The notes: generated by a model not told the origin, from the letters alone. 64,000 nt of DNA from Vampirovibrionales bacterium (GCA_016712355.1 JADJRF010000005.1:186001-250000); one strand, 5' to 3'; shown: positions 17,457-28,000, numbered from the stretch's first letter. Numbers and translations: made by a program.

Positions 17457-17519
17457 GTCGCCTCTGATCGCCTGATTTCGATAATCTTAATCTTTCCAGC
17501 CAGCGCGCGACGCCATGAA

Positions 17520-17542
17520 GGCGCAAGCGCCGCTTTATTTTT
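17520..17542 (+). terminator. Probable intrinsic terminator after the PilZ gene
   Basis: GGCGCAAGCGCC forms a short GC hairpin followed by GCTTTATTTTTG, about 65 bases after the PilZ stop. Confidence 0.5.
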
Positions 17543-17631
17543 GTTTTTATTTAATTAAGGGCCACCATGCGACGCTGACGCCATGGCGCGACAGCCAAGC
17601 GTTTGGAGGCTCGACAAGGAGATGATCGTTC

Positions 17632-18141
17632 ATGACAATCTCAATGAATCAGCTCCAGACGGATCGCGCCGCATTCCAGAGTCTCGCCAGGAAAGACGGG
17701 TTAAAGTTAGGAGAGATCCGCAAGCAGGCGCTTGCCGGACTACCACCCACTGCAACAGAAGAAGAAAAGCGCAGCGCTGTACAATCCGCTATTCAGAAAG
17801 CCGTTGACGCTTCCGGCGATCCCGAACTACAAGCCTCTCGCAGCAAACTTAATGAAGACCGCCAGCAAGCCAAAGCCGCCGGACTGTTTAAAGGGCGCGG
17901 CAAGCGGGGCCATGGCCCCCATGGCAAACCGCCCGGGGCGGCGGCAAACACGAATACGACTGTCAGCGAGGTCATTGCCAAAGGATCCAGCGCGACCGTG
18001 GCCGAAGTGGAAGAAGCCTTGAACGGCATGGATTCCACTAACGCCAATTACGCGACGCTTCGCTCGATGCTCGCCACGGCGCAGGCAAAAGAGCAGCGCC
18101 AGCAAACGACCACCGGTAATACGCTGAACGTCATGGCCTGA
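17632..18141 (+). CDS. Hypothetical cytoplasmic protein (169 aa)
   Basis: I do not recognise this protein. AAGGAG lies ten bases before the ATG. The chain is hydrophilic and helical, rich in Ala, Gln and Lys, with a Gly/His/Lys-rich patch (GRGKRGHGPHGKPPG) near residues 88-102 that may be flexible or bind nucleic acid or metal. No signal peptide or membrane segment is present. Confidence 0.65.
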   Translation: MTISMNQLQTDRAAFQSLARKDGLKLGEIRKQALAGLPPTATEEEKRSAVQSAIQKAVDASGDPELQASRSKLNEDRQQAKAAGLFKGRGKRGHGPHGKPPGAAANTNTTVSEVIAKGSSATVAEVEEALNGMDSTNANYATLRSMLATAQAKEQRQQTTTGNTLNVMA

Positions 18142-18196
18142 GCGCGCAAGCGTCAGGTACAGACAGCGCATCAAATAGAAAAGCCCCGCCGTGCGA

Positions 18197-18205
18197 TGCT
18201 ATGAT
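18197..18205 (+). promoter_or_regulatory. Extended -10 of a probably leaderless gene
   Basis: TGCTATGAT (extended -10) is followed by AACGGC and then GTG at 18212. The six-base gap is the same as at the HerA-like gene. Confidence 0.5.
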
Positions 18206-18211
18206 AACGGC

Positions 18212-18991
18212 GTGAGAAAATTACGTATTTTTCAAGGGTTGCTCGCGTTGGCATTGGTCTTAGCATCGCTGACGGGAAGCGTCGGCGCGCCCGCAGACGG
18301 GGCGAGCCGAGCGAGAATTCCCGTTCAGGCGCCGCAGGCGATTCGCCAGAAGGGACTTCCCGCACTGGTCGAGTTCTACGCAACGTGGTGCAGCGCTTGC
18401 AAGCAATTGGAGCCGCAGCTTCAGGCGCTGGAAAAGCAAACGCTTGGCCGCCTGAGCATTACACGCATTGATGTGGATGACCCCGGCGCGCACGCGCTCA
18501 CCGAAGCGTTCGGCATTCGCACGACGCCGTCGTATTATTTCTACGATCGAGACGGAGCGCTCTTTTTTCGCATGGATGACGCCGTCGTCCAAAGCGGATT
18601 ACTGCGAGCCGTCGCGCTGGAGCTGAGCGGACAGGCGCCTGTTCTGGATCCATTGTCGGCCCAGGATGTTGCCGCCCTGGGGATTCCGCCGCAACGCGGC
18701 TTGCGACTGGCGGCTTTTCATCGCAAACTCTGCTCGCCCTGCGACGATGCGCAAGATATGCTCAAACAAGCCCGTAAGGCGCTGGGCGCCCGCGGCGATG
18801 TGGTCGAACTGGACACATCGCTTCCCGCCGTCCGCGCGTTGATGACCCGTTGGGGCGTCGCCAGCGCGCCTGCCTATGTCCTGATCGACGAAAACGGCGC
18901 CGCCCTGCTGACGATGCGCCGCGCCCTGGACAGCGACGATCGCGATTACATTACGCGCTTTATTCGTCTGTGGATAGCCGGTCGACCGTAA
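18212..18991 (+). CDS. Exported double thioredoxin-like protein
   Basis: This protein of about 260 residues has an N-terminal signal sequence or anchor (LLALALVLASLTGSVGAPA). The first thioredoxin domain has the active site WCSAC near residue 59 and the cis-Pro region RTTPSYYF. The second, more divergent domain has CSPC near residue 174 and ASAPAYVLID. Two redox CxxC centres in one periplasmic protein suggest a disulfide or heme-thiol reductase role, for instance in cytochrome c or envelope protein maturation. I take the GTG at 18212 as start because a -10 box lies directly upstream; the longer ATG at 18191 would lie inside the promoter. Confidence 0.85.
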   Translation: MRKLRIFQGLLALALVLASLTGSVGAPADGASRARIPVQAPQAIRQKGLPALVEFYATWCSACKQLEPQLQALEKQTLGRLSITRIDVDDPGAHALTEAFGIRTTPSYYFYDRDGALFFRMDDAVVQSGLLRAVALELSGQAPVLDPLSAQDVAALGIPPQRGLRLAAFHRKLCSPCDDAQDMLKQARKALGARGDVVELDTSLPAVRALMTRWGVASAPAYVLIDENGAALLTMRRALDSDDRDYITRFIRLWIAGRP

Positions 18992-19313
18992 AGGCGATTT
19001 GCGGCGAGCAATCAAGCGCCTGCGCCAGCCGTTTCAACGCGTTCTCGGGATCATCGCAGGCGATGGCAATGGTTTTAAGGCGGCTGCTCTGGCCGCGCGT
19101 TACGCGCAGATGCGAAACAGGAAGATCGAGCGCCTTGGCCAGCAAGGCGAAAATAGCCTCGTTCGCCTTCCCGTCTTGCGGCGGAGCGCTGACGCGCACA
19201 GCCAGCCATGGCGCATCCGGGCGATATGGGCCCAGACCTTCACGCCGACTGCCCGGCGTGGCGCGCACCGGCAGATACGCCACCGACTTGCTCAGACGAA
19301 CAGGGATACTCAC
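18960..19313 (-). CDS. DUF167 (YggU/UPF0235) family protein
   Basis: This 117-residue protein has the family hallmarks: VRATPGSRREG near residue 18, then VRVSAPPQDGKANEAIFALLAKALDLP and a following strand with VTRGQSSRLKTI. The biochemical role of the family is not settled. It converges with and overlaps the thioredoxin-like gene by about 30 bases. Confidence 0.88.
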   Translation of the reverse strand: MSIPVRLSKSVAYLPVRATPGSRREGLGPYRPDAPWLAVRVSAPPQDGKANEAIFALLAKALDLPVSHLRVTRGQSSRLKTIAIACDDPENALKRLAQALDCSPQIAFTVDRLSTDE

Positions 19314-19348
19314 CCAATTGGCTGCATCGTTTGGCCGCGAAAGCGCGA

Positions 19349-19846
19349 TCAGTAACTAAAGCCGTTCGATCGCAGATGCAAGGCCGGCTCGCGACCCGCC
19401 TGCGCCTGATGACCGCGCACGACTTCCGCAATCAGCGTGAGGTGATCGCCGCCGCTGTCGACGGTGGATTTCACAACGCAATCCATGGCGGAAAGCGCCT
19501 CGCGCAACACCAGACCGCAATCGGTGCCATACGCGCTCACGCGATCGAATGCCTGGGGATTGTAGCGCGAGAACGTCTTCAGAAGCTCAGTGCTGCCCTG
19601 GGCCAGTACGTTAACCGTAAAACGGCCCGTCTTACGAATCAGTTGATACAGTTCACGCTCAGGATGCACGGCAACCATGACCGTGGGCGGATGAAAACCG
19701 GTTTGCTGGACCCACGAAGCCAGCATGCCTACCCGCGCCCCGGCGGATTCCGCCGTGATAATAAACAGGCCGCTGGGGATTTTACCCAACGCGTCGCCAA
19801 TGGCCTCATCCTGATAAAATGCCGCTGATGCTGTCGCCGTCGTCAT
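19349..19846 (-). CDS. Flavin reductase-like FMN-binding protein
   Basis: This 165-residue protein is of the DIM6/NTAB split-barrel flavoreductase family. IPSGLFIITA near residue 23, MLASWVQQTGFHPPTVMVAV near 41 and TGRFTVNVLA fit the FMN-binding core. It probably supplies reduced flavin or acts on a small substrate. A TATAAT box at 19917-19922 gives a leader of about 65 bases. Confidence 0.9.
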   Translation of the reverse strand: MTTATASAAFYQDEAIGDALGKIPSGLFIITAESAGARVGMLASWVQQTGFHPPTVMVAVHPERELYQLIRKTGRFTVNVLAQGSTELLKTFSRYNPQAFDRVSAYGTDCGLVLREALSAMDCVVKSTVDSGGDHLTLIAEVVRGHQAQAGREPALHLRSNGFSY

Positions 19847-19971
19847 TGGTGTCGCCCTTCCTTAATTATTCCAGCACTATTGAAACGCCTGAACGCATGG
19901 TCTGAACACGTCTGCCATTATAATAAATTTCATCCGATCCCGAAAGCCGTCAATTTACGAGGCTCTTGCCC

Positions 19972-20352
19972 ATGGACGTCGCGCAACTGCTCTTGAAAGC
20001 GCCGGTCTGCGGCGCGCGCCTGACGCGTCATGTCCTGGTCTGCACTGGCGCATCGTGCGCCGAACGCGACGGCGCGCTCACGCTGACGGCGTTTTACGAG
20101 GCGTTAGCCGCCTGCGGACGCCTCTACGGCAAACGCGGATCGCTTCAGGGCGATATTCTGGTCAGCGCATGCGCCTCGGTGGGCTTATGCGGCGTAGGGC
20201 CCGCCGTTCTGGTGTATCCCGACGGCATCTGGTATTACGGCGTGACGCCGCAAGATGTCGGCGAGATTGTCGAACGACATTTGCTGGGGGACACCCCAGT
20301 AGAACGTCTTATTGCCCGGCGTTTTCCGAAAACTGAGCGGCAGACGCCTTAA
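19972..20352 (+). CDS. Thioredoxin-like [2Fe-2S] ferredoxin
   Basis: This 126-residue protein is of the thioredoxin-fold ferredoxin family (related to NuoE C-terminal domains). The first ligand pair lies in HVLVCTGASCAERDG; the second region is ACASVGLCGVGP, followed by VYPDGIWYYGVTPQDVGEIV, which is highly typical. The usual second pair is CxxxC. Here the expected first Cys is Ser and a Cys occurs two residues earlier (CASVGLC), so cluster ligation may be altered. Start at ATG 19972 (GAGG nine bases upstream). It is convergent with the next gene. Confidence 0.85.
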   Translation: MDVAQLLLKAPVCGARLTRHVLVCTGASCAERDGALTLTAFYEALAACGRLYGKRGSLQGDILVSACASVGLCGVGPAVLVYPDGIWYYGVTPQDVGEIVERHLLGDTPVERLIARRFPKTERQTP

Positions 20353-20948
20353 TTGGCGCCAATCATACTCTTGCGATGGGCCTGTTCGGCATGAGCGCGC
20401 ACGGCGGATAATTCACGCTCAACGTTTGATTTAATCATCCCGTTGGCGCCGGGCAGCGCCAGGCCGGGATCAATACTCAAGTGATAAATCAACAGGGTTC
20501 TCTCGCCGTTATCGACGGGAAGAAGCTTGTACTGCCCATTAAGCGCCGCGAAATCGCCCGAGATTCGCTTCAGCGAGAGATTCATCGCCTTTGGATTCTC
20601 GTTGACCCGTACCTGATAGCGAAAAGGAGGCAGCAGGCGCGAGGTTTGCATGTGGACATCCAGCGTTTTTTGCGCCCCCTGCGAACTCAGAACCCGACAG
20701 CGCCGGTACGCAGGAATAAAAGACGGCAATTGCGGATAGCTGGTAATGGTTTGCCAGACAAACGAGGGCGGCGCGTTAATGGCGTATCGCGCCGTCACCT
20801 GACGCAATTCCGTGCTGGATTTAGTGACGGTCACGGTATTGTCGGCAGCGGCGCAAGAAGCGCTCATGCCGGGGGACAAGGCCAACAGCAACGCGCCCGC
20901 AAAGGTCCAGATCATCGTGCCTGCGGCTCGCTGAGCAATCGATATCAT
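20349..20948 (-). CDS. Exported SRPBCC/START-like (polyketide cyclase family) protein
   Basis: The protein of about 199 residues begins with a signal peptide (IWTFAGALLLALSPGMSASCA). A helix-grip domain of the polyketide cyclase/START type follows: ATARYAINAPPSFVWQTITSYP opening, then FRYQVRVNENP and NGERTLLIYHLSIDPG. Such domains bind hydrophobic ligands; the ligand is unknown. The start is set by GGAG seven bases before the ATG at 20948 rather than the upstream ATG at 20969. Confidence 0.8.
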   Translation of the reverse strand: MISIAQRAAGTMIWTFAGALLLALSPGMSASCAAADNTVTVTKSSTELRQVTARYAINAPPSFVWQTITSYPQLPSFIPAYRRCRVLSSQGAQKTLDVHMQTSRLLPPFRYQVRVNENPKAMNLSLKRISGDFAALNGQYKLLPVDNGERTLLIYHLSIDPGLALPGANGMIKSNVERELSAVRAHAEQAHRKSMIGAN

Positions 20949-21062
20949 CAACTGACTCCGTAAAAGCATACTGGACTCAATCTCTACCAGAATTTCAAAC
21001 GACGCTTACTCGGAGTTTAATTATATATCAGGCAGGCGCCACAAAACCAGCGACCGAATCGC

Positions 21063-22796
21063 TTAACCGGACGCGCCGCCTGCAGCCTCTTCATGAACCG
21101 TATCAGACGGGCAGACGCGGTTTCTGCCTGCATTTTTAGCGCGGTACAATTGCTCATCCGCCGCAGAGAGCGCTTCTGAGATGAGTTCCCGCACGGGCCG
21201 TCCCAGTCCTTTGGCTGTGCTGGCCTGCGCCACGCCGATGCTCACGGTCGCATGAATCGCCTCATTATCGACGCCGACAATGGCCGTGTCTTCAATTTCC
21301 CGGCGTAAGCGCTCCATCAGGTCAAGCGCGGCGGCAAAGCCGGTATCTGGGAGCAGAACAGCGAACTCTTCTCCGCCGAAGCGGCAAACCATGTCGCTTT
21401 TACGAAGACTGGCGCGGATTTTACCCGCCAGCGTTCGCAGTGCGATATCGCCATTGAGATGCCCGTAAGCGTCATTCAGACGCTTGAAGTAATCGACATC
21501 GATCATGGCCGCGCACAGAGGCGACTGCTGACGCCGCGCGCGCTCCAGCTCGGATTCAAATCGATCGTAGAAGCCCCGGCGATTGGCCAGCGACGTCAGC
21601 TCGTCGGTGGTCGCAAGCTCCAGCGCCTTTTCCAGCACATGCGCGCGACTCAATGCCAGACCCGTCATCGCAGCGATTTCAACGGCAGTGCGAATCAACT
21701 CCGGCGACGGCGCGCGCTCGTCGGTGCGATACAGCGTCAGTACGCCCTGAATTCCCTCGCTGGACTGGCCAGAGACGGGATCCGGGTCTAAAATCGGCAA
21801 CAGCGCGGCACCCGTCACCCGCAATTGCCGTAAACGGCGCAAGCCGAGCATCTCTTGAGTGGCGCGATCGGCGAGTTGCTCGCCTGAGAGATAGAGATAG
21901 CCGCCCGGCCTGGCATCGGCCGACAGCAGGCTCAACAGCGCAGGCAACTCTTTGAGTCGACGGCGTTTACTCTTAAGTCCCGCATGCAAGTAACTGCGAA
22001 TTTGGCCCTGGCTGTATTCCATGAGGACTTCGGGCGAAATCGTCGCGCTGTCGGCAGACGCGCCACCACGCTCGAAACGAACGTATTGCCCCACGCTAAA
22101 CCCTAACGAGTCGCAACAAGCCATCAGCGCGCTGGCCAGAACGCTTTCAACGTCCACCGCCGTCATCAGACGCTGGGCGGCGCGCAGGGCCTTTTCGCGC
22201 ACGGACGCCAGCAGGCGATCTTGCCGACGCGACATCAGGCTGGCAAGCTTGACGGCCAGATAAGGCGCCATCAGCTCCAGCGCGAGTTCGCGCCACAGGG
22301 TGGCTTCAGCGCTTTCGTGCGTCGGGGCGGCAATGATCGCCAACCCGGTTAACCGGTCGCCGTCAAACAGATACGCATGTGACACAGGAGCGGCCTGGGC
22401 GAGATCTTCCATTGCCTGGGTCGTCACCTGACGCAGTTCGCGAGGCCGGGCGCCCGGGGTGATTAAATCGTTGAGACAGATGTAATGCCCGCTGACGGCG
22501 TTAAACCACAGAATGCAATTGACCTGGCTGCGCGTGAAAGACGCCATGGCCGCCAGCAAAGCTTGAATCGCCTGATCCAGGGGCTCAGGCAGGTCGAGAT
22601 TAAACAGGCGCGCGCAGCGGACTTCTTCCTGCAAGAGGTCGAACGGCATCGCGGCAGCGTCTGCCACCAGAAACGATGACAGGGCCTTACCGGACGGACT
22701 TTTAGTTGAATCTGGCATGGCAGTCGCCTCGACGGCAGGCGCGTCGGGAAACGGCGAAAACTGCTGATGGGCGTTGCCAGAGAAGCTGGACGCCAT
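21063..22796 (-). CDS. Diguanylate cyclase with GAF-like sensor regions
   Basis: This protein of about 577 residues makes c-di-GMP. The N-terminal two thirds contain two likely GAF-type sensor domains (about residues 40-200 and 215-400). The C-terminal GGDEF domain starts at TTDELTSLANRRGFYDRF. The active site is GGEEF near residue 470, and the inhibitory I-site RKSD lies exactly five residues before it, so product feedback inhibition is expected. There is no EAL domain. The start at 22796 has GGA close upstream. It could feed the PilZ protein at 16746. Confidence 0.92.
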   Translation of the reverse strand: MASSFSGNAHQQFSPFPDAPAVEATAMPDSTKSPSGKALSSFLVADAAAMPFDLLQEEVRCARLFNLDLPEPLDQAIQALLAAMASFTRSQVNCILWFNAVSGHYICLNDLITPGARPRELRQVTTQAMEDLAQAAPVSHAYLFDGDRLTGLAIIAAPTHESAEATLWRELALELMAPYLAVKLASLMSRRQDRLLASVREKALRAAQRLMTAVDVESVLASALMACCDSLGFSVGQYVRFERGGASADSATISPEVLMEYSQGQIRSYLHAGLKSKRRRLKELPALLSLLSADARPGGYLYLSGEQLADRATQEMLGLRRLRQLRVTGAALLPILDPDPVSGQSSEGIQGVLTLYRTDERAPSPELIRTAVEIAAMTGLALSRAHVLEKALELATTDELTSLANRRGFYDRFESELERARRQQSPLCAAMIDVDYFKRLNDAYGHLNGDIALRTLAGKIRASLRKSDMVCRFGGEEFAVLLPDTGFAAALDLMERLRREIEDTAIVGVDNEAIHATVSIGVAQASTAKGLGRPVRELISEALSAADEQLYRAKNAGRNRVCPSDTVHEEAAGGASG

Positions 22797-23078
22797 TTTT
22801 TCCGTCCCTCGGGGTTTGTAATGGGCGTCGGGATACCAACCATTCCATGACAATAAAACCCATCGCAAGTCAATAATTGTTATATACGTAACAGGAGATG
22901 GCAGCTGACGCGGGCCGTCGCCTTCCGTTGTCTGACAAACGTCGCGCCGCCGCCTCCCCCGTCTGAGGGAGCTGCGCGCGCGGCATGGCAACAAATCGCG
23001 CCAAACGGGTTTAATGCCACTGAGAGCGTATCATTAGACGCAACGCCGCACTTGAGCGGGGAGGGAAACATCGCCGGA

Positions 23079-23969
23079 ATGGACAGGGTTGCTCTGCCGA
23101 TTGGCGTCAATGAGAGCGCGTCGCAAGGATCGCCTTTCCCGGCGATAACGATGCCGCCCGTTGCGCCGACCGCCATTCAAGGGCCGGTGGATATTCTGGT
23201 GCCCAGCCAGCCGATGCCCGGCGGGCCGTCGGCTGTCATTCGTCCGCGACCGGTGGCGGGCTGGCCTTCGGCCTACCCGGCGGGGGGTTCGCTTCCCCCC
23301 AACGCGTACGCGTCGTTTTCGGCGCCGTCGGCGGGAGGCAATATCAACGGCCCCCTGCCAGAAATTCCGCCGCCGTGGATGGCAGCCCCGTATCTGTACG
23401 GCATTCATCCGCCGGCGCCGCCGTCTGCCATGACGCCGCCGCCCGCCGTCATGCCGGCGGCCAATCCGCTGGCGCGCGATTCCGCTCCGCCCCCAGAAGC
23501 CGCGCCTCCCAAACCCAGTCCGCCAGGCGGAGACGACGCCGCCACGCTCGCCAATCTCGATACCCAATTAAACGGCATCGCCCAGAGCCTACAGTCCGAA
23601 AACGCTTCAGAGCCAAGCCAACGGCAGGGGATCTCAACGTCTTTCATCAAGTTTATGACCTCTCATGCCGATCTCACCAAGCCCGGCCATCCCTTGCGCG
23701 ATAAAATTGGGGCCATTCTTATCAACATGTTGCAGGATCCCGACGGGATAGTCGCCAATGCTGCGCTCACCGTGATTGAATCCGGCGGCTTTTACGAACC
23801 AACGGATGAAATGAAGACGCTCGTTCAGAATCTGGCGGCCAGCAACCGCATGGAAGGCATTCTGGCGACGGCCGCCAAAAACGTGCTGGCCAGTTGGCAT
23901 ACGTATACGCCCGCATTTCTGGACGATCCGGCCCAGAAAGCCGCTGATGCAAAACCTGCCAAAGGCTAG
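23079..23969 (+). CDS. Proline-rich protein with C-terminal HEAT-like helical domain
   Basis: I do not recognise this protein. Residues 1-165 or so are Pro/Ala/Gly-rich and probably disordered (PPPWMAAPYLYG, PPAPPSAMTPPPAVMPA). Residues 170-290 are helical. The segment IGAILINMLQDPDGIVANAALTVIE looks like a HEAT repeat, followed by another helix pair. No signal peptide is evident. The start is taken at ATG 23079; a TTG at 23052 next to GGGGAGGG is an alternative. It ends four bases from the convergent gene. Confidence 0.65.
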   Translation: MDRVALPIGVNESASQGSPFPAITMPPVAPTAIQGPVDILVPSQPMPGGPSAVIRPRPVAGWPSAYPAGGSLPPNAYASFSAPSAGGNINGPLPEIPPPWMAAPYLYGIHPPAPPSAMTPPPAVMPAANPLARDSAPPPEAAPPKPSPPGGDDAATLANLDTQLNGIAQSLQSENASEPSQRQGISTSFIKFMTSHADLTKPGHPLRDKIGAILINMLQDPDGIVANAALTVIESGGFYEPTDEMKTLVQNLAASNRMEGILATAAKNVLASWHTYTPAFLDDPAQKAADAKPAKG

Positions 23970-23972
23970 GGC

Positions 23973-24809
23973 TTAAGAAGCCAGCGACTCCGGCGTGGGC
24001 GAGGCCCAGCGAGCGGCAACAGGCAAGAGATAGTGCAGACGGCGAGAAGACTGCTCCCACGCAGGGCGCAGCGCCGGGGCGAGCGAGCGACCCAGAGCGC
24101 AATGCTCTGCCAGCAGGCGTTGGCGAATGGCGTCAAAGCGCGCGCGATCCGCATCACAGACCAGCGGATTAACCTTCATCACCCGAATCATCAGCGACAA
24201 AAGCGGCAATACGCTTTCGAGACGTTGCAAGGGGGTCAGATCAAACAGAAATCCCACCGCCGCCGATGCGTCTTCAACGCGAGGGGTTTCGCTGAGACAA
24301 TCGAACAGGGCGTCTTTCAGGCCGTTCCATAAAAAGGGATGCGCCAGCAGGCATTTTTCGAGCGCATAGAACGCATGCCCGCCCAACGAGGCAGTTTGCC
24401 TGGAAAGCGGCCGCAGCAAATCGCTCGCGCTGATGTTTCGCGCGCGAGGGCCTTCCATCAGGTCGCGGCACAGACGACTTTCGCGCGAGTGCCAGACATC
24501 GGCCCATTCAAAATGATACGCCCCATCGACCCACAGCGACCAGCGTTTTTGGGCGCGCCAAGCGTCTTTTCGCCATAACAGCAGATACAGGCGCTGATCG
24601 CCGGGCCCCCAGCCCAGCGTCCATTGCGTGGCCGGGGTATGCTCGCACAGCATATTCAGCACATCATCGCATTCCGGGGCCAGACGTCGCCAGCCGACGG
24701 CGGCCAGCGCGCTCATTCGCTGGCGAACCGCCGCAAGCGAAATCTCAGGCGGCATGCCAGACACATCGGGTTGCGGCCACTGAATTTGAAAAGGCGACGA
24801 TGGCATCAT
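23973..24809 (-). CDS. Hypothetical protein (about 279 aa)
   Basis: I do not recognise this protein. The first half contains a Trp-rich stretch (TQWTLGWGPGDQRLYLLLW and VDGAYHFEWADVW), the second half is helical. There is no clear membrane helix. AAGGGGG lies about 11 bases before the ATG at 24809; a longer frame from 24947 exists. It lies downstream of the giant adhesin-like gene on the same strand, about 200 bases away. Confidence 0.6.
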   Translation of the reverse strand: MMPSSPFQIQWPQPDVSGMPPEISLAAVRQRMSALAAVGWRRLAPECDDVLNMLCEHTPATQWTLGWGPGDQRLYLLLWRKDAWRAQKRWSLWVDGAYHFEWADVWHSRESRLCRDLMEGPRARNISASDLLRPLSRQTASLGGHAFYALEKCLLAHPFLWNGLKDALFDCLSETPRVEDASAAVGFLFDLTPLQRLESVLPLLSLMIRVMKVNPLVCDADRARFDAIRQRLLAEHCALGRSLAPALRPAWEQSSRRLHYLLPVAARWASPTPESLAS

Positions 24810-25005
24810 GCGACAAACAACCCCCTTATCCGGTCGGATGAATCGCGTTGCGGGCAGCATCCAGATGTTGCAGCCGGCGCCGATAGAGACGCTTAGTGCG
24901 AGTGTACGTAAAAGCGGCGAAAAATCCAGATAAGCCGGTGGCGACAACGCGACGCGCTCCCGAGAACTGGAAGCGCGTCGTCGTCATTTGCAAAGCCCTC
25001 AGCGA

Positions 25006-28000
25006 TTACTGCTGCAAGTCGTTCATCGGCTGGGGCGCGTTTTTCGGGGTCTCGGCCATTGCCTGCAACACGTGCAGCACCGGCGCGCTGGCCCGAACCT
25101 TGCCGTCGGCGACGCCTTGCGCGATCGCTCTGGCCACGTCCACATCGACGCCCGCTTCCGTCAGGTAGAGTTTGACGTGACGGTAGGCTTCCTCGGTCGT
25201 GTCGCCCGCGTGGCGGTGACGGTGGTACTCGCCCAACGCCATCGCAAGGATCTCTTCAGTCACGGGCAGGTATTGCGAGCTCATGAACATCTCGACGCGG
25301 TTAAGGCGAAGGATCATGCGGTATTCCGGCGGCGGGGGCAACGGACGTTCCTCCTGGAACAGACCCAGCAGGTCGTAATCGTAGGCCCGGGCGCGCGGCG
25401 TGGCGATCGGCGGACGCGGCAGGGTGAAGTCATCCGGGAATTCAGACCCCTGATGCGACGGATCGTTGGGATTCACGTCGGGCTCGTCGTTGTTTGGGCC
25501 CGCATCACAGGCGACGGTCTCAACTGCGGTGCGCGTACGGCCGCGGCTGTCGAGGATTTGCTGGCCCGTCACGAGATAGGCGTGACCGCCATTGTCCTGG
25601 ATATGACGCATCGTGGTTTGCAGGGCCTGCGGCGGATTAGGATCGGCGAGAATCCCGGCGACGTCGACTTCAACGCCATTGAGGAAAGAGCCGTCCGCGA
25701 CGCCGAACTGGTTATTGCCGGCGATGTAAATGCGCCCGTCGCAGCTATCGCCGCATCCCTGCACATTCATGCTGCCGATATTGATCGCCGACTCGGCCAT
25801 CGTCGGATCGATGCTGGTGAGCAGCGTGGTCACGCCGGGCGTCAGCGCGGTGTCGCTGAAGCCGAACAGAGGCGCGCTGCCGAGTCCGGGAACGTTGGCG
25901 CCGCGAGCGTTGTTGGATTGATCGCTGTCGCCCGCCGTCAGCAGGACGCGTCCACCGCGATGCCCGCCGCGCGCTTCGATTGCGCCGAAGTTGACCGCAA
26001 CGTTATCGGCGTGAAGACGCGCATACCCGGCGCTGCCGTAAACCGCATTGGCCTGAATCCGGGCGTTGGCGGCATTGATGGCGTACTGACCTGCAGCGGC
26101 CAGAATTTCGCCGCCCTGATCGTTGCCCGTAGCGGAGATCAAGCCGTTGTTGATGAGATTGCCATCGGCGATCAGTTCGATACGGCCTGCGCTGTCTTGC
26201 GCATCAACGGCGATCGACGCGTTATTGACGAGATTCGCGCCTGCTTTGGCCAGAATCGCGCCGCCGTGGAAAGCCGCCGGATTGGTGGCAACCGGGGCGT
26301 TGACGATAAGATCGCCGCCCGCCGCCAGCAGAACCGCGCCGGGATTGGCGCCGGTCGTGACGATGGCGTGATCAACCGTCAATGCTGCGTTGGAAGCCAG
26401 GCTCACCGCATCCACAACCGACAACGGAGCCGCCGTAGCAAGCGCGCCTTTGCTGGCAACCGTCAGCGTACGCAGGGCGCTATGGCCTGCATTATCCAGC
26501 GACAGAGCCGAACCGGAAATGTCGGTGACGACCAGATGCCCGGCATCGCTCGCAACTGACGTCGCGCCGCCGGCCAGATGATGGATATCGCGAACCACCG
26601 CGTTGGCAAGGCGATCCGTCAGCGCCGGATTGGCGTGCGGGTCTGCGCTCAACAGAATGGCGACGCCGTCATGAAGAATCAGCTCATCGCCCTGGGTTTG
26701 CAGGATCGCTTGATTCACCGGCGTGGCAGAAGGAGCCGTAGGCGCAATCGGGGCCACCGGAGCCAGCGCGCCCACGGGCGTCTGATCCAGAGCGGCGTTA
26801 GCGAGTTTCAGGCCTGCGCCGGTTTCCAGACGGTGCACGCTTTGGGCCAGCGCGTCAGCAGTCGAATTCTCTAAAGAATTGGCGCGAGACGCAGCGGTCG
26901 CAGAGCCTTCTGCCGCATAGACGGCTTTAGACAGAGCTTTCGCCAGACGGCCGGTGGTAATGGCGTCCGCATGGGCGCTGGCAGAACCCTTGGCGCCCGT
27001 TTCGGCATTAGCCGTGGCATAGGATTTGGCGGCGTCGCCCCACTGGGTAGCGGAATCCGCTTTGGCGCGAGCGTTGGACACGCCGTAGTCGCCGCTGAGG
27101 GCGTTCGCCGTCGCATTGGCGACCTTACTCCAACCGCGGGTCACGATGGCATCGGCCTGAGCGTTAGAAACGCCCGCCAGACCGGTTTTCGCTGAACTCA
27201 GCGCATTGGCGGACTTGTCGCGGTTGATGGATTCGGCGCGGCTAATGGCGTCGGCCGTTCCGAAATCGCCGCTCACCGCATTGGCCGTAGCATCAGCGCG
27301 ATCGATCAATGATTTGGCATTGGCCGTGGCGCTGGAATGACCGGCAAGCGTCGTGGAAGCGTTGGCAAACGCCTGACTCAGCCAGTTGCCATCAGCATTG
27401 GCAATCGCAATGGCCGTGCCAAACTGTCCGGCGATGGCATTGGCTTCCGCCAGCGGATCGATAGCGACGTTGCCATGCTGTTTGGCGTTGGAAGTCGCCG
27501 TGGCGGTTCCGCCGTTGCACACATTGACAAACGTTTTGGCGTGAACCCAGTCTTCGCCGTCAGCGTTGGCCGTGGCGTTGATGGTCGAGAACAGGCCCGC
27601 CGCGCCGGTCGCCTGGGCGACAGCGTCGGTTTTTTCAGAGAAAGCGTTCGCCGTCACGCGACCGATGGAGACGTCTCCCAGCGTGGTATCAGCCTTGGCA
27701 ACAGCGCCTTGGCAGCCAGAGGCGTCAGCCGTGGTCTTGGCGTTGGCCGTGGTGAGCGTCTCGCTGAAATCGCCCGCCTGGGTCACGGCATTGGCGCTCG
27801 CCGAGCGGAGGGCTTCGGCGCCAGCGTTGGCCGTGGCGTGGGCAAAATCGCCCGTGGCGGCGAACGACGTCGCGACGGCCTGATTCACCCCTTGGGCATA
27901 GGCGTTTGCAGTGGCGTCGCCTGCGTGGCCCGCAACCCCGTCGTGGGCGCTGTAAATCTGAGACGCTTCAAACGAGGCGGGATTCGGGGCCACAACCGCG

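Noticed and set aside
24988..26559. Long open frame (523 codons) on the plus strand
   Set aside because: It is antisense to the giant repeat protein, is His/Arg/Gly-rich without domain pattern, and lacks a ribosome site; it arises from the biased codon use of the real gene.
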